Under the pieces are notes generated by a model. The model was not told where the DNA came from and did no database searches. It saw only the letters and a list, made by a program, of their open reading frames with translations. Shown here piece by piece: positions 1 through 10,000 of a stretch of DNA of 64,000 bases. Within the stretch, counting starts at the first letter, position 1, and every line of letters begins with the position of its first letter. This DNA comes from Microcoleus sp. FACHB-68 (GTDB taxonomy: Bacteria > Cyanobacteriota > Cyanobacteriia > Cyanobacteriales > Oscillatoriaceae). The translations under genes were made by a program, and so were the position numbers. The stretch is from the NCBI RefSeq assembly GCF_014695715.1, contig NZ_JACJOT010000008.1:372001-436000 (forward strand). The letters run 5' to 3'.

Positions 1-3000
1 GTGCGAAACACAGAACCAAAAATGGCTTGAGCATTGATGGTAATGTTGCCGCCACGGGCATCTTCAGAATTGGCGCTGATGTCGCTATTTTCTATTGCAG
101 CAATCACATCAGTATTGACAGCCATGTTCCCGCCTGTGACTTGGGGGCCGGTGGCATTTGTGGTGATCCGACTGCCTTGGCGTAGGATTAAGGCAGAAGA
201 GCGCACATCAATATTTCCCCCACTTTCTCCTCCGCTAGCGTTGGTAGAAATGCTGCTGCCATCACGCAAGGTGATGGAGGGGGAGCGTAACTCGATAGTT
301 CCTCCCCCTGCTGAGGTTTCTGCTGTCAAGCTGCTAGTGTTTGACAGCCCGATAGAACCAGCATCCACTCTGAGGTTGCCTGCTTTTCCTTCTCCAAGAC
401 TGCTCACGGTAGCTATCGCCCCATCGGCTACTCGTAAGCGGGCAGTTTCAATGGTCAAATTGCCCCCCTCTCCCGTGGCTTCGGGTCGGACTGAAGCAGA
501 CAAGCCGCTGGCATACTGACCATCGGCTGAAGTGCCAATCACTTCCACGCTATCGCTGGCCTTGACCGTCAAATTTCCCGCTTTGCCAGAGCCAAAGGTA
601 CTTGTTGATACCCGTGCCCCATCGGATACTCGTAAGCGAGCGGTTTCAATGGTCAAATTGCCCCCCTCTCCGGTGGCTCCGGGTTGGGCTGAAGCACTCA
701 AGCCGCTGGCATACTGACCATTGGCTGTCCTGCCAATTAGTTCCACCGTATCGCTGGCCTTGACCGTCAAATTTCCCGCCTTGCCAGGGCCAAAGGTATC
801 TGTTCCGACCTGTGCCCCATCGGATACTCGTAAGCGAGCGGTTTCAATGCTCACATTGCCCCCCTCTCCCGTGGCTCCCCGTGCGGCTGAAGCACCCAAG
901 GCGCTGGGAATCTGACCATCGGCTGAAGTGCCAATTAGTTCCACCGTATCGCTGGCCTTGACCGTCAAATTTCCCGCCTTGCCAGAGCCAAAGGTATCTG
1001 TTCCGACCTGTGCCCCATCGATGATTCGTAAGCGAGCGGTTTCAATGGTCAAATTGCCCCCCTCTCCCGTGGCTCCGGGTTCGGCTGCAGCACCCAAGGC
1101 GCTGGAAAGCTGACCATCGGCTGTCGTGCCAATTAGTTCCACCGTATCGCTGGCCTTGACCGTCAAATTTCCCGCCTTGCCAGAGCCATAGGTATTTGTT
1201 CCTACCTGTGCCCCATTGATGATTCGCAAGCGAGCGGTTTCAATGGCCAAATTGCCCCCCTCTCCCGTGGCTCCGCGTTGAACTGAAGCAAACAAGCCGC
1301 TGGCATACTGACCATCAGTTGAAGTGCCAATTAGTTCCACCGTATCGCTGGCCTTGACCGTCAAATTTCCCCCCTTGCCAGAGCCAAAGGTACCTGTTGA
1401 TACCTGTGCCCCATCGGATACTCGTAAGCGTGCGGTTTCAATGTTTACATTGCCCCCCTCTCCCGTGGCTTCGGGTGCGGCTGAAGCACCCAAGAGGCTG
1501 GGATACTGACCATCGGCTGAAGTGCCAATCAGTTCCACCGTATCGCTGGCCTGGACCGTCAAATTTCCCCCCTTGCCAGGGCCAAAGGTATTTGTTGATA
1601 CATCTGCCCCATCGACGACTCGTAAGCGAGCGGTTTCAATGGTCAAATTGCCCCCCTCTCCCGTGGCTCCGGGTTCGGCTGAAGCAGCCAAGGCGCTGTA
1701 AAACTGACCATCAGTTGAAGTGCCAATTAGTTCCACCGTATCGCTGGCCTGGACCGTCAAATTTCCCACTTTGCCAGAGCCAAAGGTATTTGTTGATACA
1801 TATGCCCCATCGACGACTCGTAAGCGTGCTGTTTCAATGGTCAAATTGCCCCCCGATCCTGTGGCTCCGGGTTCGGCTGAAGCAGCCAAGGCGCTGGCAG
1901 ACTGACCATCGGCTGAAGTGCCAATTAGTTCTACCGTATCGCTGGCCTTGACCGTCAAATTTCCCGCCTTGCCAGAGCCATAGGTAGCTGTTGATACATA
2001 TGCCCCATCGGATACTCGTAAGCGTGCGGTTTCAATGGCCAAATTGCCCCCCTCTCCCGTGGCTCCTTCATTGACTGAAGCACTCAAGGCGCTGGGACCC
2101 TGACCATTGGCTGTCCTGCCAATCACTTCCACCGTATTGCTGGCCTTGACCGTCAAATTTCCCCCCTTGCCAGAGCCAAAGGTACCTGTTGATACCAGTG
2201 CCCCATCGGATACTCGTAAGCGAGCAGTTTCAATGGTCAAGTTGCCCCCCGATCCTGTGGCTCCGGGTTCGGCTGAAGCAGCCAAGACGCTGGGAATCTG
2301 ACCATCAGTTGAAGTGCCAATTAGTTCCACCATATCGCTGGCCTGGACGGTCAAATTTCCCGCCTTGCCAGAGCCATAGGTAGTTGTTACTACCTGTGCC
2401 CCATCGGATACTCGTAAGCGAGCGGTTTCAATGGTCAAATTGCCCACCTCTCCGGTGGCTCCGGGTGCGGCTGAAGCACGCAAGGCGCTGACATACTGAC
2501 CATCGGCTCTAGTGCCAATCACTTCCACCGTATCGCTGGCCTGGACGGTCAAATTTCCCCCCTTGCCAGGGCCAAAGGTACTTGTGGATACCTGTGCCCC
2601 ATCGGATACTCGTAAGCGAGCAGTTTCAATGGTCAAGTTGCCCCCCTCTCCGGTGGCTCCGGGTTGGACTGAAGCACGCAAGCTGCTGGAAAACTGACCA
2701 TCAGTTGAGATGCCAATCACTTCCACCACCTCCGATGCGCGGACGCTCAGAGTTCCCCCCTGTTCTGAACCTTCGGTGAGAGCCAAAATGGCTGAGCCAT
2801 CACTCAGCGTTACCCGCCGTCCTGCTACAAAAACATCCCCTCCCCCTGCACCACTGGCATCAACCGATGCCGCCCTTGAAAGACTAATATCCTGAAAATT
2901 GTTAATGCCAGGGTAGCTCAATGCCATACCTTGATTCGTGGGGGTTAGCGTCACCAGTGTTTCTGCGGCGACGCTGCCCAATTCTATTCGTCCACCTTCT

Positions 3001-3704
3001 GCGGTGAGGTTGCCGCCTTCTAGTGCTAGATTACCGCCCAACAGTGCTAAGGTTTGACCGGCTGCCACCTGAAGTCCAACAGGCCGGTTATCCCTGATGG
3101 TGGCAAAAGTCTCTGGATCGTAACTGAGATTGTTACCTGGCCCCTGTACCGCAATATTTCCGGGATTTGGCCCCATCTGCAAGCCCACCGGCACACTCAC
3201 GGTTAATAAAGGCGTGGTTTGAGGTGATGTCGCATTAAATTGTGTGCCATCAGCAAAGTTAATTAGACTTGCTGTACTGGCTAAAAATGAGCCACCAATA
3301 TTTAATGCAGCATTCGGGCCAAAGATAATTCCGTTCGGATTAATTAAAAATAAATTAGCCGTGCCGTTGGCTTGAATTAACCCATCAATATTAGAGATCG
3401 AGCCACCCGTTACCCTTGTCAGGATGTTTTGAATACCGGCAGCGTTATTAAAGAACGCAGTGCCGTTTGTTGGGATAGAAAATTGTTGAAAGCTATGAAA
3501 TAAATTGGTGCCGGCACTCGTTCCGCCTTCAATCACACTGGTATTTCCCTGTGGAGTAACAGTAGAATTCACCGGCAACGTTGCATCCGGGACAATTTGC
3601 GCTTTTACTTGATCAGATAAACTGATAAAAGTCAATAAGAAAAAATAACTAGAATATCTGAGGAAATGAGTTAATTTGTCACTACATATGAGTTTATTGG
3701 TCAT
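1..3704 (-). CDS. filamentous haemagglutinin-like exoprotein 1 (3' end beyond window)
   Basis: Secreted exoprotein of the two-partner-secretion (TpsA) type. 1,234 codons are visible; by comparison with the two upstream paralogs, about 160-180 C-terminal codons lie past the left edge. From the ATG at 3704 it shows a signal peptide (about residues 1-35), the TPS domain with NPNGIIFG and GGSFLASTA (about 40-290), then about twelve 66-residue tandem repeats with the core GGNLTIETARLRVSDGA, predicted to stack as a beta-helix. The frame stays open throughout because every repeat is 198 bp. The start codon lies inside the end of the upstream gene (11-base overlap) and has no Shine-Dalgarno sequence, so translational coupling is likely. 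The signal-peptide region resembles exoprotein 2, while the TPS domain is nearly identical to exoprotein 3. A surface or adhesive role is inferred from the family; the ligand is unknown. Confidence 0.85.
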   Translation of the reverse strand, partial: MTNKLICSDKLTHFLRYSSYFFLLTFISLSDQVKAQIVPDATLPVNSTVTPQGNTSVIEGGTSAGTNLFHSFQQFSIPTNGTAFFNNAAGIQNILTRVTGGSISNIDGLIQANGTANLFLINPNGIIFGPNAALNIGGSFLASTASLINFADGTQFNATSPQTTPLLTVSVPVGLQMGPNPGNIAVQGPGNNLSYDPETFATIRDNRPVGLQVAAGQTLALLGGNLALEGGNLTAEGGRIELGSVAAETLVTLTPTNQGMALSYPGINNFQDISLSRAASVDASGAGGGDVFVAGRRVTLSDGSAILALTEGSEQGGTLSVRASEVVEVIGISTDGQFSSSLRASVQPGATGEGGNLTIETARLRVSDGAQVSTSTFGPGKGGNLTVQASDTVEVIGTRADGQYVSALRASAAPGATGEVGNLTIETARLRVSDGAQVVTTTYGSGKAGNLTVQASDMVELIGTSTDGQIPSVLAASAEPGATGSGGNLTIETARLRVSDGALVSTGTFGSGKGGNLTVKASNTVEVIGRTANGQGPSALSASVNEGATGEGGNLAIETARLRVSDGAYVSTATYGSGKAGNLTVKASDTVELIGTSADGQSASALAASAEPGATGSGGNLTIETARLRVVDGAYVSTNTFGSGKVGNLTVQASDTVELIGTSTDGQFYSALAASAEPGATGEGGNLTIETARLRVVDGADVSTNTFGPGKGGNLTVQASDTVELIGTSADGQYPSLLGASAAPEATGEGGNVNIETARLRVSDGAQVSTGTFGSGKGGNLTVKASDTVELIGTSTDGQYASGLFASVQRGATGEGGNLAIETARLRIINGAQVGTNTYGSGKAGNLTVKASDTVELIGTTADGQLSSALGAAAEPGATGEGGNLTIETARLRIIDGAQVGTDTFGSGKAGNLTVKASDTVELIGTSADGQIPSALGASAARGATGEGGNVSIETARLRVSDGAQVGTDTFGPGKAGNLTVKASDTVELIGRTANGQYASGLSASAQPGATGEGGNLTIETARLRVSDGARVSTSTFGSGKAGNLTVKASDSVEVIGTSADGQYASGLSASVRPEATGEGGNLTIETARLRVADGAIATVSSLGEGKAGNLRVDAGSIGLSNTSSLTAETSAGGGTIELRSPSITLRDGSSISTNASGGESGGNIDVRSSALILRQGSRITTNATGPQVTGGNMAVNTDVIAAIENSDISANSEDARGGNITINAQAIFGSVFR
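335..2735 (-). repeat. tandem 198-bp repeats within exoprotein 1
   Basis: About twelve direct repeats with a strict 198-bp (66-codon) period. Landmark bases recur near 532, 730, 928, 1126, 1324, 1522, 1720, 1918, 2116, 2314, 2512 and 2710. Each unit has conserved blocks (KASDTVELIGTSADGQ and GGNLTIETARLRVSDGA) separated by a short variable stretch. Confidence 0.9.
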
Positions 3705-6700
3705 GGCATTGCTGTGGGATGAATCGGGGATTTTGAGGAGTGGTTGCCGGCACCTGTGCGATGAGTTCCACTTGCCCTTTGGAATTTATTATCCATCCTT
3801 GTGCTTCAGTAAGTTGAGGATTAAGAGTTGAGGCAACCTTGTTGGGCGCAGCAGTGAGCGAGGAATTGTCTGATTCTCCCCGGTTTGAGAACTGCCCTAG
3901 AGCCGGTCTTAAATCAATCCAAGTCGCTTCATCCGCAATTGCTTCATAAGGATTCGGCGGCAAACCCCCTCTGCCGGTGACGGTGAATTCGCTTTGTTCC
4001 TTATCCTGCTGGCAGGTGGAAGCTATCAAGCGCGTCGCATCAACCGGCGCTTCAGGTAATTTCAATAATCCTGAAGTGGGATCAACTTCGGGAGTGTTGA
4101 TACTAACGGTGCCACTGAGCGAAGAATCTGCACCCGTAGCCGTGATGTCGCTGGTGGCATCGCTTGCTTGTTCTCGGAATTCGGTTCCGAAGATACTTTG
4201 AGCGTCAATCGTCACTGTACCCCCCTGAGATTGCTCGGAATTAGCGCTGATATCACTATTTTCTAGGGCCGCGATCACATCGGTGTCGAGGGTGATATTG
4301 CCGCCGATAGCGGTGCCGGTGGCGTTGGTGGTGATGCTGCTATTGCGGCGCAGGATTAGCAAATTTGTGGAAACATTGATGTCGCCTTGACTGCCCGATC
4401 CAGTTTCAGCAACCAGGCTTGCTTGATTATCGAGCAGGATTGTGTCTGCCATGACAGTAAGCGTACCCGGTGAGAACTCTCCTTGACCACTGACACTGAT
4501 TTGTGAGCCATCCGAGATTGTTAATTGGCCGGCAATAATCGTCAAGTCTCCAGCATTGCCACTGCCTATCGTTTCAGATGTTATAACCGCTCCATCCGAG
4601 AGAATTAACCGGCCTGTTTCTACTGTCAAGTTGCCCCCATTGCCGGTGGCTTCTGAATCGACAAGCGTCTCAAACTGGCTCCCATTCCCAGAGCCATTTA
4701 ACCCGCTCAAAGTTACTGATTCAGTGGCTCGAACCGTCACATTGCCGGCATTGCCTTGAGCTTCAGTTGAAGAGGAAATGACGGCTCCATCCAAGAGGGT
4801 TAACCGGCCTGTTTCTACGATGAGATCGCCTGAATTGCCGGTGGCTTCTGGATTTGGCCCGACTCCAGCCTGCAAAATGCTGGAACCTCCAGAGCCATCT
4901 AACCCGCTCAAGGTTACTGATTCTGTGGCGCGAACTATCAGGCTGCCGGCATCACCTTGACCTTCAGTTGTGGCGGAGATGAAGGCTCCATCCATGAGGG
5001 TTAATCGGCCTGTTTCTATGGTGAGATCGCCTGAATTGCCGATGCCTTCTGGCCCAGGGCCGGTCTGCACATTGCTGGGAAAGCCAGAGCCATCTAACCC
5101 GCTCAAGGTCACTGATTCTGTTGCACGAATCGTTAGGCTGCCGGCATCACCTTGACCTTCAGTTGTGGCGGAGATGAAAGCCCCATCCAAGAGTGTTAAC
5201 CGGCCTGTTTCTACGGTGAGCGTGCCTGAATTGCCGGTGGCTTCTGAATCGACTCCAGCCCCCAACCTGCTGGCATCTCCTGAGCCATCTAACCCGCTCA
5301 TGGTCACTGATTCTGTGGCGCGAATTATTAGATCACCTGCATCGCCTTGACCTTCTGTTGTGGCAGAGATGGCGGCCCCATCCATGAGGGTTAATCGGCC
5401 TGTTTCTAGGATGAGATCGCCTGAATTGCCGATGGCTTCTGAATCGACTCCAGCCTGCAAAATGCTGGAACCTCCTGAGCCATCTAACCCGCTCATGGTC
5501 ACTGATTCTGTGGCGCGAATCGTTAGGTTACCCGCATCACCTTGACCTTCAGTTGTGGCGGAGATGAAGGCTCCATCCAAGAGCGTTAACCGGCCTGTTT
5601 CTACGATGAGATCGCCTGAATTGCCGATGGCTTCTTGCCCAGGGCCGGTCTGCACATTGCTGGGATCTTCTGAGCCATCTAACCCACTCAAGGTTACTGA
5701 TTCTGTGGCGCGAATCGTTAGGTTGCCGGCATCGCCTTGACCACGGGTTGTGGCGGAGATAACGGCTCCATCCAAGAGGGTTAACTGGCCTGTTTCTATG
5801 GTGAGATCGCCTGAATTGCCGGTGGCTTCTGAATTGACTTCAGCAAACAAACCACTTCCCCTCCCAGACGCATTTAACCCACTTAAACTCACCGATTCAG
5901 TCGCGCGAACTGTCAGGTTCCCTCCATCGCCTTGACCGCGAGTGGAAGAGGAAAGAAAGGCTCCATCCAAGAGCGCTAACTGGGCTGTTTCTACGGTGAG
6001 AGTGCCGGCATTTTCCGTGGCACTCGGAAAGACTTCTGCTATTACAGCACTCGGAAAACTTAATGGATTAGAACCGCTTAATTCCACGTTTTCCGAGGCG
6101 CGTAAAGTCACATCTCCCCCAGGTTGGTTTCTCAACGTCAACGCCACGATCGCTGAACCTTCGGTTAGGAAGATTGATCTTCCTTGCAGTTGGATCTCGC
6201 CCCCACCGTCGCTGCTAGCATCTAAAGAGGCGGCTGCTTTTAAGGCAATATCTCGGAACTCCCCGACTTCTGAATATCCAAACGCCCAACCCGTGTCTGT
6301 CGAAGTCAAACGAACTGTGCTGTTCTCCGCTACACTGCCGAGTTCAACGTGACCCCCGCCTGTGGTGAGATTTCCCCCAATTAGCTCGATTTCACCGCCG
6401 ACCAGCGCTAAGGTTTTATCCTGAACCTGTAAGCCAGCCGGTCTATTTTCCCGTCGTAATGCCCGTGTTTCTGGATCTTGGCTCAGGTTATTTCCTGGCC
6501 CTTGCACAACGATTTTGCCGGGATCTGACCCCATCTGCAAACCCACCGGCACACTCACCGTTAGTAATGGAGTTTGAGGAGTGAGCGCACTAAATTGTGT
6601 GCCATCGGCAAAATTTACATGACTCGCGGTACTTGCTAAAAATGATCCCCCAATATTTAAGGAAGCATTCGGGCCAAATATAATTCCGTTGGGATTAATT

Positions 6701-7059
6701 AGAAATAAATTGGCGGTGCCATTGGCTTTTATTAATCCATTAATATTAGAAATTGAGCTTCCCGTAACTCGACTAAAAATATTCTGAATATTGAGAGAAT
6801 TGTTAAATAAAGCCGTACCGTTGGTTGAAATTGAAAATTCTCGAAAGCTATGAAATAAATTTGTGCCGGCACTCGTTCCGCCTTCAATAACACTGGTATT
6901 CCCTTGTGGGGTAACGGTAGAATTCACCGGCAACGTTGCATCCGGGACAATTTGCGCTTTTACTTGGGCAGATAAACCCAAATAAGTCAATAGGAGATAA
7001 TAACTAAAATATCTGAGAAAATAAATTGATTTGTCACAACATATTCGTTGATTGGTCAT
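3694..7059 (-). CDS. filamentous haemagglutinin-like exoprotein 2
   Basis: Complete TpsA-type exoprotein of 1,121 residues. It has an N-terminal hydrophobic signal (about residues 12-36), a TPS domain with NPNGIIFGPNASLNIGG (about 40-300), a beta-helical region with seven 65-residue repeats (core NLTIRATESVTLSGLDGSG, about 380-840), and a C-terminal module containing two cysteines (STCQQ and the terminal QQCHDQ) and the phrase GRGGLPPNPYEAIADEATW. The same module ends exoprotein 3. The ATG overlaps the end of exoprotein 3 by 26 bases, and its own stop overlaps the start of exoprotein 1, so the three genes read as one transcript. The repeats differ in sequence and length from those of its neighbours. 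Export through a TpsB-like pore is expected for the family, but no such pore gene was recognised nearby. Confidence 0.9.
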   Translation of the reverse strand: MTNQRICCDKSIYFLRYFSYYLLLTYLGLSAQVKAQIVPDATLPVNSTVTPQGNTSVIEGGTSAGTNLFHSFREFSISTNGTALFNNSLNIQNIFSRVTGSSISNINGLIKANGTANLFLINPNGIIFGPNASLNIGGSFLASTASHVNFADGTQFSALTPQTPLLTVSVPVGLQMGSDPGKIVVQGPGNNLSQDPETRALRRENRPAGLQVQDKTLALVGGEIELIGGNLTTGGGHVELGSVAENSTVRLTSTDTGWAFGYSEVGEFRDIALKAAASLDASSDGGGEIQLQGRSIFLTEGSAIVALTLRNQPGGDVTLRASENVELSGSNPLSFPSAVIAEVFPSATENAGTLTVETAQLALLDGAFLSSSTRGQGDGGNLTVRATESVSLSGLNASGRGSGLFAEVNSEATGNSGDLTIETGQLTLLDGAVISATTRGQGDAGNLTIRATESVTLSGLDGSEDPSNVQTGPGQEAIGNSGDLIVETGRLTLLDGAFISATTEGQGDAGNLTIRATESVTMSGLDGSGGSSILQAGVDSEAIGNSGDLILETGRLTLMDGAAISATTEGQGDAGDLIIRATESVTMSGLDGSGDASRLGAGVDSEATGNSGTLTVETGRLTLLDGAFISATTEGQGDAGSLTIRATESVTLSGLDGSGFPSNVQTGPGPEGIGNSGDLTIETGRLTLMDGAFISATTEGQGDAGSLIVRATESVTLSGLDGSGGSSILQAGVGPNPEATGNSGDLIVETGRLTLLDGAVISSSTEAQGNAGNVTVRATESVTLSGLNGSGNGSQFETLVDSEATGNGGNLTVETGRLILSDGAVITSETIGSGNAGDLTIIAGQLTISDGSQISVSGQGEFSPGTLTVMADTILLDNQASLVAETGSGSQGDINVSTNLLILRRNSSITTNATGTAIGGNITLDTDVIAALENSDISANSEQSQGGTVTIDAQSIFGTEFREQASDATSDITATGADSSLSGTVSINTPEVDPTSGLLKLPEAPVDATRLIASTCQQDKEQSEFTVTGRGGLPPNPYEAIADEATWIDLRPALGQFSNRGESDNSSLTAAPNKVASTLNPQLTEAQGWIINSKGQVELIAQVPATTPQNPRFIPQQCHDQ
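4556..5940 (-). repeat. tandem 195-bp repeats within exoprotein 2
   Basis: Seven direct repeats with a 195-bp (65-codon) period; landmarks recur near 4775, 4970, 5165, 5360, 5555 and 5750. Each unit encodes ATESVTLSGLDGSG, a variable segment, then GNSGDLTVETGRLTLLDGA. Confidence 0.9.
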
Positions 7060-10000
7060 GGCACTGCTGTGGAATGAATTGGGGAGTTTGAGGGGTGAGT
7101 GCCGGCACCTGTGCGACGAGTTCCACTTGCCCTTTTGAATTAATTATCCATCCTTGTGCTTCAATCAGTTGAGGACTGGTCACTATTGAGTCTTGGCTAT
7201 TGCCGGCAATTCTTGTCTGTTCCTTTATTGCAGAATTCGCTCGTTCCCCGGCAATTGGTCTTAAATCAATCCAAGTGGCTTCATCCGCAATTGCTTCATA
7301 AGGATTCGGGGGTAAACCGCCTCTGCCGGTGACACTGAATTCGCTTTGTTCCTTACCTCGCCGGCAGGTAGAAGCAACTAATTGGGTTGCATCCACAGGC
7401 GTTTCGGGTAAGTTTAGTAATCCTTGAGTGGGGTCAACATCAGGGGTATTGACACTCACGCTCCCACTTAAGGAAGAATTCGCTCCAGTGGCGGTGATGT
7501 CACTACTCGGAAGTAAGAAAGGATCTAACAGAAGCGGATCAGTGGTGTTGAGCAAACGTTCAAGATCTTCGCGAGTACGAAACACAGAACCAAAATTAGC
7601 TTGAGCATTGATGGTGACAGTTCCCCCTTGAGCTTGCTGAGAATTAGCTCTAATGTCACTATTTTCTAAAGCCGCAAGAATGTCGGTGTTGATATTAATA
7701 TTGCCGCCCGTTGCGGTGCCAAACGCATCGCTGATGATAGCACTGCCACCACGCAGAATTAATAGTTGAGCATTAAGATTGATGTTACCTTGATTGCCAG
7801 ATTCAGTTTGTGCCAACAAACCAGCATTATTATCCAGCAGAACATTTTCTGCGTTAACAGTCAGAGTGCCGGCAGAAAAACCACCCCTAGCACCTACGCT
7901 GAGTAGCGAGCCATCTTTTAATGTTAACTGCTTAGCATCAATTTCTAAGTTTCCAGCATTGCCATTACCAATTGTTTCAGATGTGATGGCGGCGCCATCC
8001 AAAAGCGTTAACTGACCTGTTCGTACTGTTAGGCTGCCGGCATCCCCAATGGCTTCTGAACCGACAACTGCCTGTAAGTTGCTGCCAAACCCAGAGGCAC
8101 TTAATCCGCTTAAGGTCACCGATTCCGTGGCGCGAACAGTCAAGTTACCCCCATTGCCTTGACCCAATGTTGAGGAGATGATGCGGGCACCATCCAAAAG
8201 GTTTAACTGAGCTGTTTCTATTGTTAAATTGCCGGCATCCCCAATGGCTTCTGAATCAACCCTCGTCTGTAAATTGCTGCCAAACCCAGAGGCACTTAAT
8301 CCGCTTAAGGTCACCGATTCCGTGGCACGAACGGTCAAGTTACCCCCATTGCCTTGACCCAATGTTGACGAGGAGATGCTGGCACCATCCAAAAGGTTTA
8401 ACTGAGCGGTTTCTACTGTCAAATTACCGGCATCCCCAGTGGCTTGTGGACCGACAACAGCCGTATTTAAATTGCTGGCAGTCCCAGAGGCAGTTAACCC
8501 GCTTAAAGTTACCGATTCCGTGGCCCAAATTGTCAAGTTACCCCCATTGCCTTGACCCGATGTTGAGGAGATGATACTGGCACCATCCAAAAGGGTTAAC
8601 CGACCTGTTCGTACTGTTAGGCTGCCGGCATCCCCAGTGGCTTTTGAACCGACTCTCGTCTGTAAATTGCTGACAATCCCAAAGGCATCTAACCCGCTTA
8701 AGGTCACCGATTCTGTAGCGCTAACTGTCAAGTTACCCCCATTGCCTTGAGCCAATGTTGACGAGGAGATGCTGGCGCCATCCAAAAGCGTTAACTGAGC
8801 TGTTTCTACGGTTAGGCTGCCGGCATCCCCAAAGGCTTCTGAACCGACAGCCGTATTTAAATTGCTGCCAAACCCAAAGGCATTTAACCCGCTTAAGGTC
8901 ACCGATTCCGTGGCGCTAACTGTCAAGTTCCCCCCATTGCCTTGACCCAATGTTGACGAGGAGATGCTGGCACCATCCGAAAGGTTTAACTGAGCGGTTT
9001 CTACTGTTAGGCTGCCGGCATCCCCAGTGGCTTTTGGACCGACGACATCCGTCTGTAAATTGCTGCCAATTCCAGAGGCAGTTAACCCGCTTAAGGTCAC
9101 CGATTCCGTGGCCCGAATTGTCAAGTTACCCCCATTGCCTTGACCCCCAGTTGAGGAGGAGATGCTGGCACCATCCAAAAGGGTTAACTGAGCGGTTTCT
9201 ACTGTTAAATTGCCAGCATCCCCAATGGCTTCTGAACTGAGGACACCCGTATTTAAAGTGCTGCTAAACCCAGAGGCATCTAACCCGCTTAAAGTCACCG
9301 ATTCCGTAGCGCTAACGGTCAAGTTACCCCCATTACCTTGACCCAATGTTGAGGAGATGATGCCGGCGCCATCCGAAAGGGTTAAGCGACCTGTTTCTAC
9401 TGTTAAATTGCCGCCATCCCCAGTGGCTTTTGGACCGACAACCGTATTTAAAGTGCTGCTCAACCCAGAGGCATTTAATCCGCTTAAGGTCACCGATTCC
9501 GTGGCGCGAACGGTCAAGTTACCCCCATTGCCTTGACCCAATGTTGAGGAGCCAATGGCGGCGCCATCCAAAAGGGTTAACCGAGCTGTTTCTACTGTCA
9601 AATTGCCGGCATCCCCAGTGACTTCTGAAGCGACTATAGCCAGTAAAGTGCTGGCGTTCCCAGAGGCATCTAACCCGCTTAAAGTTACCGATTCCGTGGC
9701 CCAAATTGTCAAGTTACCCCCATTGCCTTGACCCGATGTTGAGGAGCCAATACGGGCACCATCCAAAAGGGTTAAGCGACCTGTTTCTACTGTCAAATTG
9801 CCGGCATTGCCAATGGCTTCTGAACCGACGACACCCGTCTGTAAATTGCTGCCCAACCCAGAGGCATCTAACCCGCTTAAAGTTACCGATTCCGTGGCGC
9901 TAACTGTCAAGTTACCCCCATTGCCTTGACCCAATGTTGAGGAGGCAATAGTGGCACCATCCAAAAGCGTTAACTGAGCGGTTTCTACTGTTAAATTGCC

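Noticed and set aside
34-6352. Regular plus-strand ORFs of about 61 residues in the exoprotein region
   Set aside because: They recur with the 195/198-bp repeat period and are antisense shadows of the repeats; none has a ribosome-binding site.
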